DNA of 64,000 nucleotides from Cephalotus follicularis. Its lineage: Eukaryota; Streptophyta; Magnoliopsida; Oxalidales; Cephalotaceae. Below, piece by piece: positions 57,201 through 64,000 of the stretch (its first letter is position 1; each line of letters opens with the position of its first letter). The stretch covers positions 160,529 through 224,528 of the forward strand of contig BDDD01001355.1 of the NCBI GenBank assembly GCA_001972305.1, read 5' to 3'. Position numbers and translations under genes: made by a program. A model generated the notes under the pieces. The model saw nothing but the letters and a program-made list of their open reading frames with translations. It was not told where the DNA came from and did no database searches.

Positions 57201-57974
57201 TACCGTGACTCGGCCCAAAATCGCCTGGTCATGGCCAATAGTGAGCTCGACTCACTGAGTCGACTCGCCGGTCATCCAACAATTCTGATCACTTCACAAA
57301 AACGTCACAAAACGATCGGCTCCATATGTCTCTACCCAAGACTCACCGGGAATCGGTGTTGTCACCTCTCCGGAGCTCTGGCCGAGTCGCCTCAGCTCCG
57401 GTCAAGCCACCACTGGCCTCCACAACCTTAAGTCTATGTGTTGGTGACCGAAACTCGCCGTGATTCGACGCCAAACGTGGCGTCATAGCCGGTAGCGAGC
57501 CAAGGCGACTGAGTTGACTCAGCGCCTAGAATCCGGTCGATTCCGGCCAAATGACCCTCAACTACCGTCAAAATACAAATAGCTGGTCTTCTAGACAACG
57601 ACCGGCCCAACCCGCGATGATACCTGTGGCTGGGACGTAACGGCAGTGGCTGTTCAGCGCATAAGGGAAGAAAAGATAAGGGAGAAGAAAAAAGAAGAAG
57701 AAGGAGAAGGATACCTGCCAGTGGAGGTCACACCGGTCGTTGTCTTTCCTGGCCTCCGGAGCCTTGCCCGGCATCTTCTCTGGCTCTCTGCATCTCTCTC
57801 TCATGTCCACTCTGTTTTCTTCCTTCTATTTTAATTTGAAGTGCCTAGCGTTTTCTAGAAAGCGCCGGGCATTTCACTACTTTTCTTTTCTTTTTATATA
57901 CTAAAATCACACTTACAATGACACTTACGTGTTTTTCACGCCGGATAAACATAAATGTGACACGGAGTGTCACA
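54244..57974 (-). repeat. Solo LTR C, main piece
   Basis: Continuation of solo LTR C after B2. Contains short direct repeats of CCGCCAAATCACATGG (55273-55360), a 60-bp tandem repeat, and phrases shared with C' (for example ACTCAACATACCATCATAGAC near 55820, matching 36750). No protein-like ORF. Confidence 0.85.
55485..55775 (-). repeat. 60-bp tandem repeat in solo LTR C
   Basis: Five units of about 60 bp, each with CCTCGACCGAGGGGACGTCG (a short palindrome followed by GACGTCG) and ATTTCACGGATCTGCCCTCG. High identity between units. CpG-rich compared with the flanks. Confidence 0.88.
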
Positions 57975-58338
57975 AATGCTATGATAACTACGTGGGTGCT
58001 CGTTGACTGATAAATGAGTTCGCTAAAGCTGACTGGAAAATAGAATATCTGTATGGAGTTTTACTTACTTGTCAGACAGAATTCTAGTTTTACAGCAGTG
58101 CAAGTGGTCCTTGGATATGAGTCGTCATTGGATGTCTTATGCATAGGGTACTATGTTTTGATGGTGCTTAAATACATATTCAATGAAATGTATACATGCA
58201 TTAGTTGGACGTAGTACGCTTATGTATGGAGACATGTGAACGTACAATAATGAATCCATTGCTTCTAGTAAAAGAAGATTATGGTCAGGATGATTTTAGT
58301 TAGTAATTTAGTGTCTGGCCAGGCTAGCCCCGATATCA
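57975..58338 (+). repeat. Copia-D 3' LTR, second piece
   Basis: Aligns with 26250-26610 of the 5' LTR; ends at GATATCA where Gypsy-G is inserted. The rest of this LTR lies beyond the window. Confidence 0.88.
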
Positions 58339-59119
58339 TGTCATGCCCCCGTTTCCACAACAAGACAACATATAAAGTGGTAAGGCAATCAACATAAAAT
58401 AATCCAGCTCATGCAAAAATACCAAGACAATAAAAACCTTAGATAGCGGAAGCAGTAACATAAATGAGCCGAATTTAAGTACGCATCACGCATCCCATAC
58501 TACGTGATGCCCAACAAGTTTATAAATAAACCCAACATAACTGTCGATCGCCCAAAACGGAGCGTGAAATAATAATACAGTACGAGATAACAAAATATCA
58601 TTTGTTACAAGATCCGAATAACATGATCAATGTTCCATAACCAAATACATAAATAAGAGAGATAACAAAGTCTTCTCTTTAAGTCTCCATGCATGCTCCA
58701 GATCATATCCACCCCGTCAATCTGTTACAGTAGGGGTTAGCCTTTGTCCTCACTCGGCTAAGTGAATAAACCCATAAATACAGTTCGAGTCATATGATAA
58801 TGAGTATCATGAATGAATGCATTATGATGAGCCATGACATGTAAAACCTTTTAAAACATTTCTCGTCATTGGAAATACTTCCCCAATCATTTCAAAAATA
58901 TATAAATTCATATGTTGACAAATATACATTTTCGTACAAAATGATTATTATAATCATACAAGCTTTTCAAAATGGTTAACACTTTTAGAAGGCAACCATA
59001 ATGCAAATCACAGTAACAATGCAAACATATGCTCAGAATGCATCTAGGTTCGTTCCTAGAGTCGTTTCGGCTCTAGCGGGTCCCATTCGAGTAAAATTCT
59101 ACTGATCAGGGGAAAAGGC

Positions 59120-59539
59120 GTCGATGTCAATCCTTAAGGCGTCGACGTTTTCACACTAAGGCGTCGATCCCATGTACAAATATTCCCAAGCGTTTTTGGA
59201 CCAAAGACGAAAATGTCTTTGCAAAGACGTCGATGTCTTTATGATACCAGAGAGTATCAGTTCGCGAGTCTTGATTCTAGAGGGTAGAATCCGGCCTTTT
59301 AATCCCTCATGTAAACGAATATCACTCTCAAAACGTGTAAGGCATGCTACTGGTTAATAGGAACATAACCAGAACATCAATTCGAAACCAAACAGGTGAT
59401 TCCAAGTGGCTAAATGGCCATCTGAAATGAACATTACAATTCTACGATTTCCCAGAAAAGGCGTCGATGTCAATAAAAAGACATCGATGTCTTTCACATT
59501 TTCACACGAAGGCATCGTCGTCTTTACATAGACGTCGAT
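59120..59539. repeat. GTCGAC/GTCGAT word pairs, cluster 1 in Gypsy-G LTR
   Basis: Core hexamer starts: 59120, 59141, 59163, 59229, 59463, 59483, 59514, 59534. Neighbouring pairs are 20-22 bp apart. Flanked form AAGGCGTCGACGT or AGACGTCGATGTCTTT. Confidence 0.8.
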
Positions 59540-60287
59540 GTCTTTACAGCCCAGAACGTCTTTTCCCACAGTTTTAACATACCAAGCCATTATCAAATCC
59601 ATCCTTTACACAACCAACTCACATATTCATGTGATCGTACATGCATGATTAACTCAGTTTATCACAGTAACACCACAACAAGCTCAGAATCATAATCCAA
59701 CCATTAACATGCTATTCATCATGTTATTCATTAACTTAAAATCCAAAATGCATGTATGAATCTATCACTTTCCCCTACCTTATTGTTCCAAGTTAGGAAC
59801 TGGAAAGTCCACCTCTTTGAGTTCCCAAATTCTGGCTACCAGCAGCTCCAAGATCCCCTTAGCAACTGCTACCCATGAGCTCCAAGCAAACTCAACAATG
59901 GTGGCTCTCACACTCACTGTTTTCTTTCCTCTCTTTCCTTAGGTGTTTTAAAACGAGAGAGAGAAGTGGGGAGGGTTGTTCTTATGCAGATGGCTCCCCC
60001 CTAACATTCTTCTCCTTACATTTAATGGGCACACTCGTGTTCTCTCCCACTTTCCAGATTTCTGCATTTTCTTTTGTCTTCTTCCTTTCTTTTACAGGTT
60101 GCATGTGAGGATGGTTTATTCCTTTGCATGTTCCATGTGAGGGGCATGTTTGGAGCATGCCAGGCAACACCCCATCATGATCCACTCGTCACAATGCACT
60201 TGTAAAGGCATCTGGTAAAGCCCCCAAAGATCCCATTGCATGTTACTCTGCCAGTGAAAAAGCGCGACAGATGTTCTTTACAAAGGC

Positions 60288-60432
60288 GTCGACGTCTTTA
60301 CTTAGACGTCGATGTCTTTTACCCTTTTCGTAAGAAGGTGTCGATGCCTTCTCTCAATGTCGACGTGCATGCCCATGCCTTCACGTGTACCTCGGTTCCC
60401 ATAGGCGTCGACGTCTTTCCAAAGACGTTGAT
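60288..60432. repeat. GTCGAC/GTCGAT word pairs, cluster 2 in Gypsy-G LTR
   Basis: Core starts: 60288, 60308, 60340, 60359, 60407, 60427, that is three pairs with 19-20 bp steps. Same flanks as cluster 1, near the LTR end as in Gypsy-F. Confidence 0.8.
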
Positions 60433-60609
60433 GTCTTTACCCCAAAACAGCGCCGTTTCAAGCTTTTGATACACACATTCCATCCTTAATCAATATTTAG
60501 GTTTTAGAGACCTCTTTTGAGTTTGAAACTTCAACATTCTCATTAATTCAAGTTTAAGATTACATCATAAATCGAAATATTACACTCAGGAAAAATACTG
60601 GGCGTTACA

Positions 60610-60626
60610 TCCACCCCTCCTTCAAG
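60610..60626 (-). other. Gypsy-G polypurine tract
   Basis: Minus strand CTTGAAGGAGGGGTGGA, next to the 3' LTR. Confidence 0.8.
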
Positions 60627-60654
60627 AAATTTGGTCCCCGAAATTAACACGATA

Positions 60655-62250
60655 CTAGAACAAGTGTGGGTAACGTTCTCGGATGTCATCCTCACGTTCC
60701 CAAGTCGCTTCATCTGGCTGATGAAATTGCCACTGAACCTTTACCATCGGAATGGACTGGTTCCTCAAAACTTGTGTCTTCCAATCCAAGATTCTCACGG
60801 GTGACTCTTCGCAGGAAAGGTCATCCCTCACCGTTACCGAGTCATAATCCAGGACATGTGATGGGTGTCAGATATAACCTCGTAGCATCGATACATGAAA
60901 GACATCATGTACACTCGACAATGTAGGAGGCAAGACTAGCTGATATGCTACCTCCCCAACCTTCTCCAGAATCTCGAAAGGACCAATATAGCGTGGCGCT
61001 AATTTGCCTTTCTTCCCAAATCTTTGCACACCTTTCCACGGAGATACCTTCAAAAACAATTGATCCCCAACATTGAAGGTTAAAGGCCTTCTCTTCACAT
61101 TGTCAGCATAGCTCTTCTGCCAACTTTGCGCTGCTAGCAACTTCTCTTTGATGAACTTGACTTTCTCCATAGTCTCCTCCACCAAATCCGACCCAAGCAG
61201 TGGTTGTTCACCAACCTCGTCCCAACAGACATGTGACCTACACTTTCTCCCGTACAGTGCCTCGTATGGAGCCATACCAATACTCGAGTGATAGCTATTG
61301 TTATAAGAAAACTCTATCAGAGGGATATGGTCCTCCCAAGTCCCACCAAAATCAATCACACAAGCTCGAAGCATATCCTCCAAGGTTTGGATGGTACGCT
61401 CCGACTGTCCGTCTGTCTGAGGGTGGAAGGCAGTACTGAGACGCAATCTCGTTCCGAAGGCTGTCTGGAATCTCTTCCAGAAGTTGGAAGTGAAGATCGA
61501 ATCCCTATCACAAACGATGCTCACCGGAACACCGTGCAGTCTCACAATCTCCTTCACATATAACCGAGCCAACTTGCTTGCAGAATCAGTGACATGTGTG
61601 GGCAAGAAGTGTGCTGATTTGGTGAGTCTATCAACAATAACCCACACGGCATTATGTCGATGCCTAGTCAGTGGAAACCCAGAAACAAAGTCCATTGTGA
61701 TGTGTTCCCACTTCCATTCTACCACTGGTAATGACTGTAACAGTCCCGTAGGCCTCTGGTGCTCGGCCTTGACCCTCTGGCAAGTCAAACACTTCGCGAC
61801 ATATTCTGCAATCTCGCACTTCATGCCGGGCCACCAGTAAGTCTTCTTCATATCTTGGTACATCTTGGTGCTACCAGGATGAATACTGTACAGGGATTTA
61901 TGAGCCCCGCGGAGTAGCTCATCCTTCACTCTCGGTTCATTCGGAAGACATACACGTCCCCGATATCTCATAATACCATCATCATGTACTCTAAAATCAG
62001 ACTCTGAATCCAGATTCTCTCGGATCCGCTGCAGTTCAGGATCATGCGTTTGTGCATCTTTGATGTGATGCAGTAACACTGGTTCTACCCGCATGTCGGC
62101 TAGAAAGATCCCCGGTGATTGATTGAATGGAGACCATTCCTAAAAATCTTCCAACATCTTCCATTGCGACACCATTGTACTGGCAACCATAGCCTTACGG
62201 CTCAAGGCATCAGCGACTACGTTCGCTTTCCCCTGGTGGTACTGGATACT
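60655..62250 (-). pseudogene. Gypsy-G integrase and chromodomain
   Basis: The main open part is 60868-62094 (408 codons). It has the zinc region with [13 protein letters not shown] and [21 protein letters not shown] (first Asp), VCDRDSIFTSNFWKRF (second Asp) and [20 protein letters not shown] (Glu). A TGA after MLRGYI interrupts it. The same frame then continues with the chromodomain: DWKTQVLRNQSIPMVKVQWQ and [13 protein letters not shown], ending RYPHLF and TAG at 60655-60657. The RNase H tail at 62095-62250 ([13 protein letters not shown]) has further stops. Confidence 0.9.
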
Positions 62251-62560
62251 TCAGTCATTATCATTAAAGAACTCCACCCACCTGCGCTGTCTCATGTTCA
62301 GTGTGTCCTGACAGAACAAGTATCTCAGACTCTTATGATCGGTGAAGATCTCAAACTGCGCCCCGTAAAGATAGTGTCTCCACTTCTGAAGGGCAAAGAT
62401 AATAGCTGCAAGCTCAAGGTCATGATTCGGGTAGTTTTCTTCATACGGCTTCAGCTTCCTAGAAGCATAAGCAATCACCTTTCCTCGTTGCATTAGCACG
62501 CAGCCCAAGCCCTTACCCGATGCATCACTATAGACTGCAAAGCCTTCATTACCCTCGTGC
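62251..62560 (-). pseudogene. Gypsy-G RNase H, fused to protease end by deletion
   Basis: Reads [40 protein letters not shown] and [11 protein letters not shown], with all RNase H acidic positions present. Immediately upstream the sequence jumps to the end of the protease-RT linker in another frame, so no RT precedes it. It ends in FFNDND plus a stop. Confidence 0.9.
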
Positions 62561-64000
62561 TTTCGAAATAGGAGTTGTACCTGGTGTAAGATCGATGACA
62601 AACTCCATATTTCTTCTCGGTGGCAAAGATCCCAAGTCATCCGGAAATACATCTAGAAATTCGCACACCACTGGGATCTCTTCCAGGCTCAAACCTTTCT
62701 CCTTCCTCCGATCAATCACATAAGCAAGATACCCTTCACATCCTTTCTCGAGACACCTCGACGCACGGATGAAGGATATAATTGGTGTAGAAAATCCCTT
62801 GTCTCCCTTGAACTGGAAAGTAGTACCATCGGGCAGACGAAAATCAACCGTCTTGCTGTAGCAGTCCATGTAAGCATGATGTGCTGACAGCCAATCCATC
62901 CCCAAAATAATATCAAAGTTGCGGATAGGTAATACTATCAAGTCCGCGTACAAGGAAATGCCTGCCATAGACATCTCACAAGCCCTATATACAGTGTCTG
63001 TATACATGGAAACTCTGACAGGTGTGCTCACATCCAAGGTATATGGCATACAGTCAGGTGTTACATCTAAACATGATGCAAAATGTGATGAAATGAAAAA
63101 ATGTGATGCTCCAGGGTCCATCAATACTCTAGCAGCAGAACCATAAATATACAGTGTACCTCCAACTACCGAGGTAGACTCCGGAACCTCTGTCTGTGAA
63201 AGGGTAAAAACTCTACCTTTCGCAATGCCCTTGCCGGTGTCCCTTCGCTGTGAAGGCCCCGCTGCGGCCCCGCTGTTGCTAGTTGGTCTGGTAGGTGCTG
63301 TAGGCTGACTCTTCGAGCAATCTTTCATTGAATGGCCAGATGCCCCACACCTCAAACATAGCCCGTTCATCCTCCAACAATCCTTCTGCAAGTGGCCCTT
63401 CCGACCATAGTGATAACAAGCTCCGGTTCTCGCATTACTCCCCTGACTAGGAGTCCCCAGTGTGGCAGTCTGTCCAAATATGTTCTTCGAGGATTTAGTC
63501 GGAGAACCTCTGTCTCGCCATTTCGAAGAAGCTGGTCTTGTCGGGCACTGTTTATTTTGCTGTGCTCGGGCCCTCTCTGCTCGGTCCTCACTGGATATGC
63601 TCTCCAGCAGTCTCGCCTTTTGAGCGACCTCTGAAAAAGTACCCAGCTCCATAGCCCTAATCCTTGACCGAAGGTCCGGTCGCAAACCCTTCAAAAACCT
63701 TCGTATCTTTTTCACATCATCAGCTACCAGATATGGTGAATGTCTGGCTAGCTCCATAAACCTGGCCTGGTACCCGGCCACAGTCATCTCCCCTTGCCGT
63801 AACTCAAGAAGCTCTGTCTCCCTCCGCTCTTGCTCGATACTAGGTACATAGGAATCGAGGAACTCTGTATGGAATCTCTCCCATGTAGCATCGAGTCCAA
63901 CTGACTCCCACTTCGCTTTGACCATCTCCCACCAGTGAGTGGCCTCTCCCCATAGACGGTACACGGCAAATTTCAGCTTCTGAGCATCGGTACAGTCCAT
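62549..64000 (-). pseudogene. Gypsy-G gag and protease (N-terminus outside window)
   Basis: 483 codons open to the window edge. Gag phrases: WGEATHWWEMVKAKWE, LELRQGEMTVAGYQARFMEL and FLKGLRPDLRSRI. The first zinc knuckle, CYHYGRKGHLQKDC, has lost its second Cys (Tyr instead); the second, CLRCGASGHSMKDC, is intact. Protease LMDPGASHFF has DPG, as in Gypsy-F, with DIILGMDWL downstream. The frame ends in [11 protein letters not shown] and a stop, exactly where RT should start ([11 protein letters not shown] in relatives). Confidence 0.9.

Larger units (their letters stand above)
41150..57974 (-). mobile_element. Solo LTR C (Gypsy type) in Copia-D 3' LTR, contains B2 and Gypsy-A
   Basis: Starts TGTCACACCCG and ends GAGTGTCACA; flanks GATGC (41145-41149) and AATGC (57975-57979) match in 4 of 5 bases. 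The host LTR reads continuously (GGTCGATGCTATGATAAC) when it is removed. Without its guests it is about 4.1 kb, close to C' (4198 bp). It is split at 41537 by B2. Its 3' part (54244-57974) holds a tandem repeat and, near 57080-57560, a G/C-richer stretch with many CCGG and GTCGAC-like phrases but no protein-like ORF. Confidence 0.87.
25919..58338 (+). mobile_element. Copia-D, heavily nested Ty1-copia element
   Basis: Plus-strand element. Order: 5' LTR 25919-27663, primer site, leader (split by solo LTR E), gag, protease, integrase, RT (split by solo LTR C'), RNase H, 3' LTR from 40805. The 3' LTR is split by solo LTR C with its own guests, resumes at 57975 and is cut by Gypsy-G at 58338. After removing guests, RT reads continuously across the C' site and the LTR reads continuously across the C site. 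All coding parts contain several stops, so it is old. Confidence 0.9.
58339..60609 (-). repeat. Gypsy-G 3' LTR
   Basis: 2271 bp, TGTCATGCCCCC to GGGCGTTACA. It contains GTCGAC/GTCGAT word pairs and the splice-acceptor-like block at 58722-58764. No CAGTCGACTG words. Confidence 0.88.
58339..64000 (-). mobile_element. Gypsy-G, chromodomain Ty3-gypsy element lacking RT, right end outside window
   Basis: Minus-strand element with 3' LTR 58339-60609, polypurine tract, chromodomain, integrase, RNase H, then directly protease and gag, which run off the window. F and G share DPG-type protease, two zinc knuckles and close integrase sequence, so G is a Tekay-like relative of F. The RT domain is absent. 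The left flank of the insertion is TATCA; the right flank is outside. Confidence 0.9.

Noticed and set aside
57080..57560. Host exon in the GC-richer end of solo LTR C
   Set aside because: No ORF with recognisable domain, and the stretch is inside the LTR boundaries defined by the flanking duplicates.
1..64000. Integrated pararetrovirus or DNA virus sequence
   Set aside because: All polymerase segments have Copia or Gypsy order with integrase and LTRs; no movement-protein or coat-protein pattern of plant pararetroviruses was seen.

Overview
The window looks like repeat-rich (peri)centromeric or intergenic DNA of a higher plant, probably a eudicot. Initiator-tRNA-Met primer binding sites, Sirevirus-type and other Ty1-copia elements and chromodomain Ty3-gypsy elements all point that way. 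I found no host gene, tRNA gene, rRNA gene or organellar insert. Essentially every base can be assigned to LTR retrotransposons. Element names used below (Copia-1, Gypsy-A, A', B1, B2, C, C', D, E, F, G, H) are local labels, not database names.

Layout, left part (1-23822). Copia-1, a Sirevirus-like element on the minus strand (1-8859, 3' LTR cut by the window edge), carries gag, pol and an envelope-position ORF. It sits in the gag gene of an older minus-strand Gypsy element, A'. The A' 5' LTR is split into three pieces (9116-9540, 12541-14174, 23084-23822) by solo LTR B1 (9541-12535, TSD AACTC) and by Gypsy-F (14175-23078, minus strand, TSD CATAC).

Middle and right part (23830-64000). Copia-H (minus) keeps a 3' LTR and an RNase H end, then is cut by Copia-D (plus), which starts at 25919 and still has its second LTR at 58338. 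D has been bombarded. Solo LTR E lies just inside its primer binding site (27791-30973). Solo LTR C' splits its reverse transcriptase (35231-39428, TSD GCTAC). Solo LTR C splits its 3' LTR (41150-57974). C itself contains solo LTR B2 (41538-54238, TSD GATCA), and B2 contains Gypsy-A (41591-51349, TSD ATAAA). Gypsy-G (minus, from 58339 beyond the window end) is also in the D 3' LTR and has lost its reverse transcriptase domain.

Coding capacity. All polyproteins are interrupted by stops or frameshifts. The longest intact stretches are the RNase H-integrase-chromodomain ORF of A, the RT-integrase ORF of F, and the Copia-1 gag and envelope-position ORFs.

Most interesting signal. Non-coding parts of at least four unrelated elements (Copia-1, Gypsy A and A', E, F) carry arrays of a near-palindromic 10-bp word, CAGTCGACTG or CAGTCGGCTG. 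Word starts are spaced at 20-22 bp, about two helical turns, while the sequence between words is free. Two more elements (D leader, G LTR) carry analogous arrays with the same GTCGAC core, different flanks and the same spacing. This looks like a shared protein-binding or small-RNA-type cis code that independent retrotransposon lineages have acquired. A second shared signal is a block resembling a branch point plus 3' splice site in the LTRs of five Gypsy-type families.
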